Below are positions 14,901 to 27,225 of a DNA stretch of 64,000 nucleotides, piece by piece. The position numbers and the translations under genes are program-made. Source of the stretch: Rhopalosiphum padi (Eukaryota > Arthropoda > Insecta > Hemiptera > Aphididae). Numbering within the stretch: the stretch's first letter is position 1; the number at the start of each line of letters is the position of its first letter. The stretch covers positions 73,634,152-73,698,151 of the forward strand of contig NC_083597.1 in NCBI RefSeq assembly GCF_020882245.1. Direction: 5' to 3'. Below the pieces are notes generated by a model that saw only the letters and a program-made list of their open reading frames with translations, was not told the origin of the DNA and ran no database searches.

Positions 14901-17900
14901 GTAAAAAGTGATGTGTTTGTTTTTGTCTATTAGTATTATTTGGGACATTAAAAATACTTCGATTTTATAAAAAGAGGGAGGTTTCTGGTAGAAAATTGGA
15001 TCTAGTTGGTACTTTAGTAGGTCAAAAATAAAAATTAAAGTATAAGTATTTGAAATTCAAATCTTAACGATATTGGAAATTCATCCATAAATAACTATTT
15101 CATCTCAAACAATTTTTGATATTTTGTTGTATTTCAAATTAGATTAACAGTTGACACTTGAAATTTTCACCAAATGTTCACATAATATATAAAATATTTT
15201 AACTCTTTTATAGACTATTTATAAGCGTGATAAATTTTTAGTATTTAATTTTTTTTTTTCTATAATTTTTTATAATATGTTGTTCGTTGGTTCAAAATTC
15301 TTGAAAATATAATACGTCTTATATTACATAGGTTGTTCTTATATTTATTTTAAGACATTAAATATGTATAAAAATTTTATTTTTCTATCCAAGTTTTAAA
15401 AATATAATAGAAGATTCTTAATAATAATAGTTTATAATGGAACCATAATAAAACTTAATAAGTTGGCAATAAATGGCAATTATTTTTCATAGACATTTTA
15501 GTTCAAATTTGGACAAAATTACTTATTTATTTAAACGATAAATAAAAATGTTATTATTAACTACTAAGAACTAAGTTGAATGATCCTTAATAATGGTTTT
15601 ACGAAAAATATGTAATATTTTAATTTTGTAGATACTTTTTATATGTTATACCCAGAAAATGTTTACAAATTATAAAATGTAAATAGATTTATTAGTTATT
15701 ATAATTTTAAAATAATCAAATTACTATTTTCCAATCAATTACATTTTTCAATATTCAAAAATATTATTTTATAGACCTATCTATCCTTAGTTACATAATT
15801 AAATTATTAAAAAAAAACTCCTTCGAATTTCGATTTAGATAAATCAACATTTTGAAGAAAAAAAAGTTATTTGCTTATAACAATTTAAAGAAAATAAGGG
15901 TGATTCTCAATTGAAAATAAAAAGTGTTTATTGATATAAGACACTTCTTAAATGATATAAAAATTCCAAGTACTTTAAAATACGGTCTTTAAATAGATAA
16001 ACTTTATAATTCCAAAAATTAGAATTGGAAAAATGAGAATGATCATAACATGATGAATCCACGTATATAATGTATATTAATCATCATTACACTCGAGCTA
16101 CGTATGAGATCATATCATTGTAATGTGATGTCAACGCCGTAATAAAAAATGTCTATTTTTTCCAGGCAATTACAGTTGTCTAGTTGCCCAGTTCTATCTA
16201 AGCCGTAGCGTGGGCTTCCATTTGGTTCAGAGTTACTTGCCTACCATGCTGATTGTAGTCATCTCCTGGGTGTCGTTTTGGATGGACGTCGACTCCGTAC
16301 CGGGCCGGACCACACTGGGAGTGACGACTCTGCTAGCTGTCGGTTCTCAATCTTCGGGTACGTTGTGGTGCACTTGACCACATATGATATTATTGTTATT
16401 CGAATATTTGTTCTATCCAGTTTCCATTTTGCTAATATTTTTTCCATTCCGCACATATGTTTTATACAGGTATCCAAAGTGGTCTACCGCAAGTCAGCTA
16501 CGTCAAGGCCATAGACGTGTGGATGGGCACGTGTACAGGTACAAAATAATATAATTTAACAATGTGTAAACATGGGTACCACCTAAACACATAAACGATA
16601 TAAATTAACCAAACACTATTTAAAGGTTTGTTTGTCCATTTTAGAATTTATTTGTTTAATTAATATAATATGCAGATCTCCACATCCTAGGAGTTAGGTG
16701 AAATAAATACTTAATCTCATGAATATTAATAATAAAATCTATAAGAAAATATTTCAAATTATTTTGTAACTATCACTAGTAAAATATTATAGACTTATTT
16801 CTCGCAAAGAAATTTATTTGCTCAATTGCTCAATTGCTCAATTGCTCAATTGCTCTTAATATTCGCAACCTTTATTGTAGTCGTTATAAGGATGCCATGA
16901 GTCATAACTATCATAAACATTTTTAAATTATAAATATTTTAACGTTTTTTTAAAAACATACACAATAATGTCCTTAATTTTTAGGTTTGATAACAAGTAA
17001 ATTCACTATTATATTAAAACTAACGAAGTTAAACGTAAACTGATGAGTGCAATTTGTGCAGATATTTTTTTATTTTATATACTAGTTATTATGGGAATTA
17101 TATTAAATAATAATCACTTATACATTTGTTTTATACTTATAACCTAATAATCTACTCCACCCCACACAAATTATATCGCTGCTATTATATGGTTTATATG
17201 TTTACAGCGTTCGTGTTTTGCGCATTGCTAGAATTCACGGTGGTTAACTATATGTGGAGAAAACTGAGACCAGACATATTAAGAAACATATTAACGGAAC
17301 CGGTGAACGGTGGCACCGCGGGCCCAAAACCGTACGACGAAAATCTACCCTCATCGCCGGTCATACCAGTCAGCGTGGTAATGACAGTTCAACAAACAGT
17401 TGATCAAACGTATTATACATATTATAAAAATGGTCTGTGTGATTGTGGGGCTGTACGATTTCCACCACAATATTATTATAATATAAATTTCGTTCGTAGA
17501 AAATCCTAACTGATTCGCGAACCGTTTCTATTTCAAATAAAACATTTATTTTGGCATTTTTATTTCTAATAATTATTTTCTAAATAATAACTCATTTAAT
17601 ATCGATCGTTAGTTTATAAGTAACAGCAAATGTATTTTCTATTTTGCTTTGGTACTCAGCAATAACAGAATGTGTCAATTTTAAAACACCAATCCTGTAC
17701 ATGTTGTAAGACATAAAAAGAAAAAAATATTGTTACGGTTCAATAATTATTAATTTACATTTTTAATTTAAAGTCTAATCTAAAAATAATATATCAGACC
17801 TTTTTTCGGTTGGGGGATGAGGGTTGTACTCTACCACACACGCCCCGAAATAGCCATCACTGGGTCGAGCCTATGGTTTCTCGTTTACCGCTGCCGCTGA

Positions 17901-18160
17901 CCTTTGGTTTTTATACCCACTGCACATAGCACCTATATAATATGTAATATATAGTGTTCATAATGTATACCGATAATAACTCGTGGTGTGTGTTCTGTCT
18001 ACAGGTCAAAAAAATCTTACAGCAAGAGTGTGCCTACTCTACGTCCGCAGAAACCAACACGGTGCTGGCGAGAAAAATCGACGAATACTCCAGACTATTG
18101 TTCCCGGTCGCGTTCATAGCGTTCAACGCGCTGTACTGGCCGTATTATTTACAAAACTAA
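2936..18160 (+). CDS. Cys-loop ligand-gated chloride channel subunit, C-terminal half (5' partial)
   Basis: Exons: 2936-3070, 16166-16357, 16470-16538, 17208-17377, 18005-18160. All junctions are GT-AG, the summed frame stays open, and 239 residues precede the TAA. Exon 1 gives the end of the extracellular domain (KTIEELRLEW, LRMPQFEIVNI, then a Cys before the M1 approach). Exon 2 opens with GNYSCLVAQFYLSRSVGFH, typical of anion-selective Cys-loop receptors, and encodes M1 and M2 (LGVTTLLAVGSQSSGI). Exon 3 has LPQVSYVKAIDVW, exon 4 M3 (FVFCALLEFTVVNYMWRK) and a short cytoplasmic loop, and exon 5 M4 (RLLFPVAFIAFNALYWPYY). Family knowledge: such subunits form pentameric plasma-membrane chloride channels. 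The closest recalled relatives are the insect zinc/pH-gated group (Drosophila CG6927, CG7589, CG11340/Hodor); glycine- or glutamate-gated types are alternatives. Odd: the usual Pro-Ala-Arg before M2 reads PGR. Subtype is uncertain; the family is not. Confidence 0.87.
3240..3570 (+). repeat. Copy 1 of an interspersed AT-rich repeat ending in GAGCATGCTT
   Basis: Shares a block order with 26600-27225: a 'taatattaataattt' segment, a 'gatc' segment, 'cttaagtagta', then an end reading 'gagcatgctt'. The same end occurs at 19493-19502. No terminal repeats or coding potential were seen. It lies in the 13 kb intron of the channel gene, so it may be a non-autonomous element. Its class is unknown. Confidence 0.45.
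7799..7816. repeat. Perfect 18-base palindrome
   Basis: GTAGGGCCATGGCCCTAC reads the same on both strands and stands out in an AT-rich intron. Flanking words (ctagtggt about 25 bases to the left, accaccactg about 25 to the right) suggest it is the centre of a small fold-back transposon relic. Confidence 0.5.
8169..8596. mobile_element. hAT-type MITE with ATATCGAT-rich ends and 8-base target duplication
   Basis: The left end TAGTGATGGCCAACGATAT and the reverse complement of the right end (TAGTGTTGGCCAACGATAT) match at 18 of 19 positions. Identical ATAATCAT copies flank the element at 8161-8168 and 8597-8604, the 8-base duplication typical of hAT transposons. It is 428 bases long with no coding capacity. 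The subterminal regions carry many repeats of ATATCGATATCG. It lies in the channel intron. Confidence 0.85.
8637..8661. repeat. (TA)n microsatellite
   Basis: About twelve uninterrupted TA units shortly after the hAT MITE. Confidence 0.9.
11625..13150 (+). mobile_element. Copy A of a 1-1.5 kb interspersed repeat (CTGAGCGGAG family)
   Basis: It begins 'tttctgagcggagca' and closes with 'ctccgctcacaattg', an inverted match to the start, followed by 'aaatttaacacatccatta'. The same start, internal phrase 'gaaattttcaccagatgtt' and end occur at 63045-63985, and most of it at 14875-16100. No coding frame was found. It is likely a non-autonomous DNA element with subterminal inverted repeats; the class is not determined. 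Confidence 0.6.
14875..16100 (+). mobile_element. Copy B of the CTGAGCGGAG interspersed repeat
   Basis: It begins 'tatctgagcggagcgatga', continues with 'ttggtactttagtaggtcaaa' (compare 'ttggtactttgaggggtcaaa' in copy C) and contains 'gaaattttcaccaaatgttca'. The right part is divergent and may include other repeat material; the inverted right end is not evident. It ends just before exon 2 of the channel gene. Confidence 0.55.
16820..16855. repeat. Tandem repeat, 8-base unit GCTCAATT, 4.5 copies
   Basis: Perfect direct repetition of GCTCAATT within the intron between channel exons 3 and 4. Its period and purity make it a minisatellite-like array that is probably length-polymorphic. Confidence 0.9.
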
Positions 18161-18800
18161 ACCGTCCCCGCACCGCCGCCGACGCCACATCAACACCGGA
18201 AACACAGAATACACACGACCCGACCACGTTTAATAAAAACGCACCTATAAATATATATTATATATATACCACTACACGTGACATCTCCCAGTTACACTCG
18301 TGTAATAACTATATATTATATAATATAATAGACATAACATTATAATATTCAAAACGTTATCATCACCGCGGCCATCCTCCTCCGTGCGTTTTCCCCCGAC
18401 GAAATCTTACCCAGAAAAAAAAATAATTAAACGGGCCCACGCCACTTCGAGTACGCACATACGAGCCAGCCTCGCCGCGGGTACTTACACGACCTGCGGA
18501 ATGTCGATATATTATCTTGCTTCAGTGTAATGGTACATGATATTGTTATCTGCCGCGTGACACAATATCGACAAGCGCGTCACGTAAGCGGCGTCGTCTT
18601 CGTCGTCGTGGTGTGATATAGAAGACGTTTTGTCCTTACGAAAAATTTCGGCATCCGGCCCGGCTCGTACGTTTTTTTTTTTAAACGTTTGAATTCTTGT
18701 TTTCTACTTGACAAAGGCGACAGACGTTTACCAATAACCCTTTCGTTACACATCATCACCTCGATCCGCTCAACCGACCGCGTGGTTCTCGCGCTACAGA
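18161..18800 (+). other. Presumed 3' UTR and local GC-rich, CpG-rich island
   Basis: After the channel stop codon an AATAAA occurs at 18232-18237. From about 18360 to 18800 the base composition shifts: CpG-rich stretches such as 'caccgcggccatcctcc' and 'gcggcgtcgtcttcgtcg' stand out from the AT-rich surroundings. No coding frame was recognised. It may be a longer 3' UTR, a regulatory island or an unrecognised promoter. Confidence 0.4.
18232..18237 (+). terminator. Candidate poly(A) signal AATAAA of the channel gene
   Basis: First AATAAA after the TAA at 18158-18160, about 70 bases downstream. In AT-rich DNA this hexamer also occurs by chance. Confidence 0.35.
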
Positions 18801-19254
18801 CATATTATATATTATATGATATTTATACACGCACAAACCGCACGACATCTGCAATTTTATACAACGCAGTCCACAAACATATTTTAATAATGCATATTTT
18901 ATTCAAATTATGATTTTTTTTTATATATATTTATTTTCTAGTGTAATTTTAATAAGGACAATATTTTCAAATATTTAGATTTAGAGGAGAATTGTAACTA
19001 TTTTTTTTTTTTTTTAATTCGAATTTACCTTTTTAATGTAAACTGTTAAAAGGGTGGTTTTTTGTGTCATCATAATCATAAATAGAAGAAATTCAAACTA
19101 GGTGAACTTATTATGTACGCTAAGAATAAAATAGATAGGTTTGGAAGATTGGGTCTAATATCTATATTTAAATTAATCCATTAACATTTTATATAATTTG
19201 TTATAATTCTCCGAGCCTAATATAAGTTCTAGACTATACATTATATTTGATGTA

Positions 19255-19510
19255 AAACCATTATTAAGGACTATTATCCTTAGTCATTAATTTTAATAAC
19301 TCAGAAACTACTGATTTAAATTTAAATTTATATAGGTATTTAAATATTTTCAAAAAAAAATGATCTACTCAACAATACTTACCATAAAATATGGTCTAAA
19401 ATAAGTATTTAAAAATATGGTGATCCTTAAGTACACTAATAAATTAAAAAATCAGAATTTGAATAAATGCATCGTTAAAATAAACGGCGGTGAGCATGCT
19501 TGGTTAATTA
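19255..19510 (+). repeat. Copy 2 of the interspersed repeat ending in GAGCATGCTT
   Basis: It carries 'atggtctaaaataagta', 'gatccttaagtacac', 'aaaatcagaatttgaata' and the end 'ggtgagcatgcttggtta', in the same order as the copies at 3240 and 26600. It is shorter than copy 3. Confidence 0.45.
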
Positions 19511-20330
19511 TTCTCTATATAATATACACCGAGAAACCATAATCCACGAACTATCTCCTAAATTATACTGCTTAAACGCATATATGTACCACCACTCTAG
19601 GTTTTCGGCCTCTTTTGTTTTTTCTCTTATTTTAATTCTCGATCCCGCCACGGCTCGTATAATACGAGACAAATGGAATACGCCTTAGGTTCTTAAGTTG
19701 TCCTCCATGCAATGATTTTCTCAGTGAATTGTGAGTCTTTTAAAATATATTCTTTTGCACGCACAATTTGAAATTACTTTCTTGAAAAAAAAATTATTTA
19801 AAAATACAGAAATTTACCAGGAAAATTACTATGTACTATGTAGTGATGACAAAAGAATCGCTCTGTATATCTATGCGTACACAATTACTATACACGCCAA
19901 ATCGAATTACACCGCAATAATAATGAAATTATGTTATGGTAATTATCGCGGTTTGTATCTTTTCCTAATAATAATAACTCAGTCCGTAAAACCCAAAAAT
20001 TATAATCTCCTTCAATCCTTGTCGTTCGTTTGCTACGCGTTTTAATTTACGCAGTATTATATAAAAATTCATCTCATGTATCGTCCGTCCTCCTACATAA
20101 ATTCTATTTCATCCGGTCACTTTTGAACCAGAAGCAAAAGTTTTAATACAAATTAAATTTTTAACATTTCGCATCCATTATTTTTATTATTATAATTATA
20201 CGTTTCACTGTAAATATAAATACACTTATTTATACATTAAATATTATTTTAAAATAAGTTACCCTATAATACTTATTTCAAACGGTTTTTATGTTTGGAA
20301 TTTTGAAACTAAAATTATTTTTAAAGACTA

Positions 20331-20344
20331 CCCCCCCCCCCCCC
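20331..20344. repeat. Poly(C) run of 14
   Basis: Uninterrupted run of 14 C in otherwise AT-rich DNA; a likely polymorphic or sequencing-sensitive tract. Confidence 0.85.
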
Positions 20345-23300
20345 ATCAAACATTTCACACTTATAGGTAGGTATTGATTAAAATAAAATATATTATTGTA
20401 TGACTATAATATATATTATAATTCAAGTACGGATTTTAAAGTACTCAAAACTATAGTAAAATAATTTAAAAGAAGACAATTAAGCTCTAAATATCATTTA
20501 AAACAGATAAAAATGAGAACTTTCTATAAAATCAATTTTAAAAAAAAAAACTTATTATTTATATTACGAGTATTTTTATAGTTTTATACTATACTGTAAT
20601 ATTTCTTTCAATGATCAATAAACAGTATTAGATTATTTATAGAAATTAATGAAATAATAATACTAAAAAAAATTATCTTATATTAAATATTCGTTTTCAA
20701 ACAAAATTCTTTGTATATCAGATAATACATACCTATTTATATTTTTAAAAACTACGTTATTCGTAAACTAATAAAGTTCGATTCCAATTTTATATAAAAA
20801 TTGAAAAATATTAATTATTTGTACTTCAATTTTTTTTAATAAATAGTACTCTAAAATTGATTTAAGATCTATAAATGTATTAAAAATAACAAAAAAAGTA
20901 TAAAATCCACGATAAACCATAAAAAAAAAATTATACATTTATTGTACGTTATATAAATCACATAGTTTAGATATTAAAACTTTATTTTGAACTGGTAGAA
21001 AAAAAACAAATGTCTTTAAAATCCGTACTTTAATTATAATGCTATATTTATTCATTATTTTAAATGTTCTTCTTTCGGGTACGAAAGTTACGCATTATTA
21101 TCACTATATGGTCCACGATTTTTAAATGTCATTGACGCTCGTTATTGTATTTAATGTCTTGAGTATGTTTTTTGTTAATTTTTAATACGACTCGCCTGAA
21201 TATGTTTAATAATAATTAGGATAATTGAGTAACTGTACATATTAAAAATAACTGTTAACATTATATTTTTATTTTTTGTCACATTCTACCCCTTTTATAC
21301 TCAACACAGTGATGCATTATTTTTCAATATTCTGACCAATTGGAATACTAGTTTATAATATTATATTGATATTTAATTAAATCCGTGGTCTGTTAGCAAC
21401 AAGTTATAATTTTACTAAGAAATCTAGCCATTCCAAATTTAAATACTCGAACCTTTAGAATACACTATTAAAACTAAACTCATCAACCTTACAATTAAAT
21501 ATTCATAGCGGTGGTGAGGGAAAAGAATAGTTTAAACTTTAAAACCGTCGTTTTATGTATAAAAATGAGTATAAATGTGAATAAAGGTTTAATCTTTTTT
21601 AAAAATATTTTTATTTATAAGTATACCTATTATTATAATATTATACATAAATATTATATATTTTATCATGTGGTCCAAAATAACTATATTAATAACATAA
21701 TCTCTCTACATTATTTTGTTTCAATAAAATACAATTTTAATCTACTCTCAATTGACGGAATCCGGCAATATACCGACTGCGCGGAAAGTGTAATATACAA
21801 TGTTCAATAATATAATATGAATTATAATATTATGTAATGTCGATATAGAGTCTTAGAGTTGTATAATCCTAGATTACCACTATTAATGTGTAATTCGATA
21901 GCGTTCTTTATATAGATAAGTTAGATTGTGTCTTAATGTTGAATTCGCATGATGAACAGCAGACACACTACAGGGTGTGAAAATACGTATAGTGGAGACG
22001 AGTTCGACGTGCTGTTGTCGCCGCTGTCGGTGGTGGACAACTGAACGTCTGAACGAGGTAAATACTTTTATAGTATAGTAGTGAAAGACGGTTAGACACT
22101 TGTTGTAAACGATGTTGAAAAAATTAAGCGATTAAACTATCCGCATACGCGTTGTGTCGGCCGGGCCCAGGTCCAAAAACCATTCCAAATCAGAATTTTC
22201 GTGAATCTTATAATAAGTATTGTATATAATATGTAACTTTGAAACTCAATATATACGAGGTGATTTTTTTCAACGTAATCGACTCATTTTATCTTATAAA
22301 TTTCGTGTTTTGTTTTAATTGCATGTTTGAAACACTACTTTATGACAACACTATATAAGTGATTTTTAAGATTTGTAGTTGATTTTTAAATATGTACAAG
22401 CTATAAACCTTTGTTTTTAATTTTGCATAAAATTTAAATAAAAGCAAATTTTTTAGACAACGCCCCATGTTTTTATTTTTGTAGATATATATTATACCTA
22501 TACATTGTAAAATTATTCCAAAAATATCCGTTAATCTCCGTGAAATTAAAGAATATATAATGTGGTTCGAAGATTAAAAAAAACGAATAACAAAATATAA
22601 ATAATTTAAAATTTGATTATTTCAAAATTATAAACACGAACTAATAAAATGATACTATGTTTCGTTTAAAAAAATCACTTTGTATACACCGTACAGGGTG
22701 TATCACGATTGGAAACGCTACGTTTAAAGTATGTGATTTAAATGTAAACAAATCGAGATCTTGGTGATATGCCCTATTTTATAAAATACAATTATATATG
22801 AATGGTACGAATGGCTACCATCTAATCTATTATGTGCTAAATTTAATACTGTAGTTAGTAATTTATGACATTATGCGTCTAAACGGTTTAAAAAAAATAT
22901 ATTATATGGTAACTAATTATTTTATGTTATTCTATTTTATGTGTTAAATTAAAATCTATTTTATTGGCTAAATATTATTGAATTTATTATATTATATCAA
23001 TATTACCTTTATTTATATATATATATATAATAAATATGCGTTGTAAATATTATAATGATACTAACTTTTCAGTGAAAACCATTTCATGTTGGTATTTTTA
23101 TCAGATCCTATACAAATATATTTTCACTCCAAAACACTAATACAAATTTTGAATTTCATCACAGATAACAGCCATTCGATCAATCGTCGTCAAAATAAGA
23201 ACAATTACTAAACATAAACTATTTAAATGTACAAAAATACGATTAACTAGACACCTACATTTGTATTTTGTATACAAAATATAAATTGTTTAGTTATTAA

Positions 23301-26300
23301 TTTATTTTATTAATACTAATTGTATTGTATAGCGTGTATATTGTCTATCTGATATAAAATGTGCGTTTAACTATTTTAACTCAAAAAATGGTAAAGAAAT
23401 TCACTATTTCAAATCTTGATGATTTAATGACGACGAAGGCGTATCAATACACCACCAACAATTGATTTCACTAGATTGATTAACCATATACTGTTGTAAT
23501 TAGAGCTTCCAAATCTGACGTGCAATAAAAAGTTACTTGCATATTTTTAACACGCCTCCTTTTAGTTAGGTAGTTCAACAACGACGGATAAAATTTCAAA
23601 TATTAGGATTCTAATAGAATGAACGATAACGTGAGGGTGTTTCACTCTAACACAACAATAGCATGCGTTATTTTAGAGGATTGTTTTTTTTTTTTATTTA
23701 CATAAAAACGAACAAATATGAAAATATATATATTATATTTTGTCTGCATTATTTAACTAATTTCAATAACGAAAAAATAAGTATTTGAAATTTTTTTATT
23801 TATTATCTACATTCTACAGTGTTATAAATGGTGGAGCATTATAGATACAACCAGACACCAGTGGCGTAGCAAAGGTATGGCAAAGTGTGCCTACGCCAGG
23901 GACGCAAATTGTGAAGGTGCGCAAAATTCTCCTTTGAAAGTAGTATTTTTGTTCTACCTTCAAAACGGCATTTTTTTTTCATTATACATTTTGAAATGTA
24001 TATGGTTTTGTTTATTTTACACACTACGTGTGAATTGAATGACAAAATTATGAAAATAGCATAAAGAATAGGTATCCCAAATTACTCCATTACTGTTCTA
24101 TTAATTATTATTGTTATTAACGAGTACCTTTATCATTTTTTTTTTTTTTAATTAGTAAAAAAACTCTAACGAGACTTCCTAGACTACTAGGATACAACCG
24201 ATGCCGAGAGTTCGAACGAACCTGAGGTTGTCTGTCGTGTATCTTGCTGCAGTTGACGGAGCGTCAACTTTTTAGCAAATAGGTAGTCGGTAATGATGAG
24301 CGTACAGCTCGTTTCCATAACGATTTTCTACGAACGTTCCAGCGGACTAATAGCTTTGTTTAATCATCTCCAATGTCATATGTGAATGATCTATACCAAT
24401 GATATGTGCAGAATTATTCATTACTTCAAGCACAAACAAACAAAAATGTACGTGCCATTTATTTGCACAATGGTTTTTTCGTGTTCCCTAAATAAACAAA
24501 TAACTCGTGGTGTATGTTTCATACGTGCTTTTGGTGAAAAAATAATTCATCATACTGTGTGTTACTTTTTATGGAACTCAATTTATTTTCAAAATTGTGG
24601 ATTCTTTCAAATTTATTATAAGGACTTTTAATCACTTCAATACTGGTTTAAATTCCCACGCTATTTACATCAGTATCTACATTTTTGACAATCCGTCTAT
24701 CCTGTCCTTTAGCGTCTGTTCGGCAATAATTTCCGAATAATAATAAAAAAAAAGCCTCAATCGTGTTTATCAAAACATGCAATGTTTTTCAAGACAAAAT
24801 TATCCTACTAGGTTATTGATCTACATCTCATTAAACTCTGTCATTAAATTACAAAAATAACCAAGTACAAAGTCTTGCACCAATATAGTTAGTTAAATTC
24901 TTGCAGAATCTGTGTCACATGAATTCTCTAAAAACACCTTTCCCTTAAACATAAGAATAAACACATATTATATTGCTACTCCTATGATATCAGTGTTATG
25001 CTTTTTTTTAAATTTTAATTTCATCTCTGTGGCATGATTGTTAAATCAAATCTTTAGAATTTGCTTCCATATTAAAATACAGTAAAATACTACAAGCAAG
25101 ATATTTCCTATAAAATATTGTAGCCGTCACTCTAACAGCAATCAAAAACCAAGAATATTATACATTTTTGGTATTTGGTTTTCGCAATGTCGCTTTGAGA
25201 ACTGTTTAACAAATAATAACCAACTTATTATGTCTCAGTTAGTTTCATTAATTAATATTATGCTATGGTTTCCCTATTAAAATAATAATTTTTATTTTGT
25301 CTTTAAATTAATGTTTCAATAAATGGTTCATTGTCATAAAATTAACACAATGCACGTCTTAATATGAATACTCAACACTTACATCATCGAATTTGTTTAA
25401 ATTATACATATATATCAGTTGAATTTAATCAAAATCTGACTATAAATTGGCTATTTAAAACCTAATTATGTATTATACTGTATTAATGTAGTATAATGTC
25501 AAAAATTAGAAATAAAGCTGAAAAATAAGACAAGTAGTAAATGCTTAGTATAGTTCATTATAAACTATTTAAACAAAGTGTAATATACTTACCCTATCAT
25601 TACATTTTAAACTGTTTCATTTTTAGTAAGTCTATATAAAAAAAAATTAATATATACTTATTTTGAAAATGCTCTACAAGATAATTATTATAAATGAGAA
25701 ATAGTTACTTATGTCACTATACAAGGCTGATAACTGGTTCTACTATGGTTATAAAGTAATTATAGAAATTAACGTCTATATTTTAATTTTTAAGTTAAAA
25801 ATATTAAATTATAAAACGACCCTTAGCTTTATTTAAAATAGCAATGTATTTATATACATTGTATTTATATACATTGCTATGTAATGTACGTCGCAATATA
25901 TGCAAGCTACATTGCTGTATTGATCAATAAAATTATAATATCTATTATCTAATGTTTTATATCAAATTAGTATACAACACATCGAATTTATAAACTTATA
26001 TAACTTTAAATAATATTTTATACTAGTTGTATGATATTATGTACTGTCTATTATGTGCAGCTTAATGATTTAAAATCCTGACATTTGTGTAAAATATAAG
26101 TAGAAGTTATATTTATTTACTTCCCAAATGAATTTTAAGTACACATATTATAGTGTAATATTGCATCAAGCCATCCAAGTATATTTTAATATACCTAATA
26201 CGTATTTTGATACAGCACACTAATGCAGGGAAAGGCTTTATTATTTTTATTCAAATAAAAATTATCATGCATATGTTTTTTGATCTATACATCACATTAT

Positions 26301-26599
26301 TTAAATTCAATATTATATCAAATATACACTATTATAGTAATAGCAATAGGTGTAGGTATAACTAATCAGTCAGTTTATTTAAAATCCATGGTAACAAACT
26401 ATAACTTGGAAATTAAAATAGAGTATAGTTTACTATTTAGAATATAATATACATTTTAAATAATTCATTTAAAGGTATATTTTCGTATAGATATTTTTTT
26501 TTGAGGGCGCGAGATTGAGTTTAAAAGCCCTCTAAAGTCACTATAACATCAATTTATTATTTGTGCAGTTGAAAAAAAATTATTATAATAAAGTCTGTA

Positions 26600-27225
26600 T
26601 TATACTACTTACAGTATAATGAGTGTTCTGTAGAGAAACAAACTTTTGATTTTAAATTCTCAAATGAGAGTCCCTTCTTTCTACTGTAAATTATTTAACA
26701 GTTAATTTGTCTGAAAATGTTGATGTATCATAGTTAAAATTCGAATTAATAGTTTTTGAGTTATTCAACTTTGCGAATAATATATATACGTATTAATGTA
26801 CATGGACTAAAGAATTTTTTAAATGTTGGTAATTAATAATATTAATAATTTGTAAAAACGATCAAAGTATAGTGTAAGTACTAAAACCAATATTACATTT
26901 GTTTTATATTTTTGTAAAACCATTTTTAAGACTAATATTCATAACATAATCAATTTAATAACTGAAAAATTGCGCGTTCAAATTTTGAATTAAATACAAG
27001 CAATTTTCCAAAAAACTTATCCACTAAATAATTTATAGTAAAAAAAGGGAGGTTCTTGTATGAAAAACAGAAGTTTGTATCGTCACAAGACGTTCCTTAA
27101 GTAGTAGAAAAAATCTCAAACATTTGAAAATATGGTATATTTAAAATCCATTTATTTGAATTTGACTAAATTCATTTTTAAGGAGAAATAGGGGCGAGCA
27201 TGCTTTGTGAATCATACTGTACAAG
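26600..27225 (+). repeat. Copy 3 of the interspersed repeat ending in GAGCATGCTT
   Basis: The longest copy. It contains 'ttaataatattaataattt', 'cgatcaaagtatagtg', 'gttccttaagtagtagaa' and 'ggggcgagcatgctttgt'. No coding potential or terminal inverted repeats were found. Confidence 0.45.

Larger units (their letters stand above)
3071..16165 (+). other. 13.1 kb intron of the channel gene
   Basis: It starts GTACGT and ends TTTTCCAG and is the largest intron in the window. It holds an interspersed repeat (3240-3570), a palindrome (7799-7816), a hAT-type MITE (8169-8596), a TA microsatellite (8637-8661) and two copies of a longer repeat family (about 11625-13150 and 14875-16100). The open frames within it, at 6080, 7508, 8879 and 10026, have no recognisable domains and AT-driven composition, so I do not call genes. 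The remaining sequence is featureless to me. Confidence 0.6.

Noticed and set aside
17983..18345. 120-codon frame overlapping the last channel exon
   Set aside because: Shifted frame of the M4 exon; the splice phase and M4 sequence support the other frame.
19731..20045. 104-codon open frame in the spacer
   Set aside because: Composition is what AT-rich DNA gives by chance (many Lys, Ile, Tyr, Leu), with no motif, no splice context and no homologue I recognise.
21511..21810. 99-codon open frame
   Set aside because: Low-complexity Ile/Tyr/Asn-rich translation of AT-rich sequence; no supporting signals.
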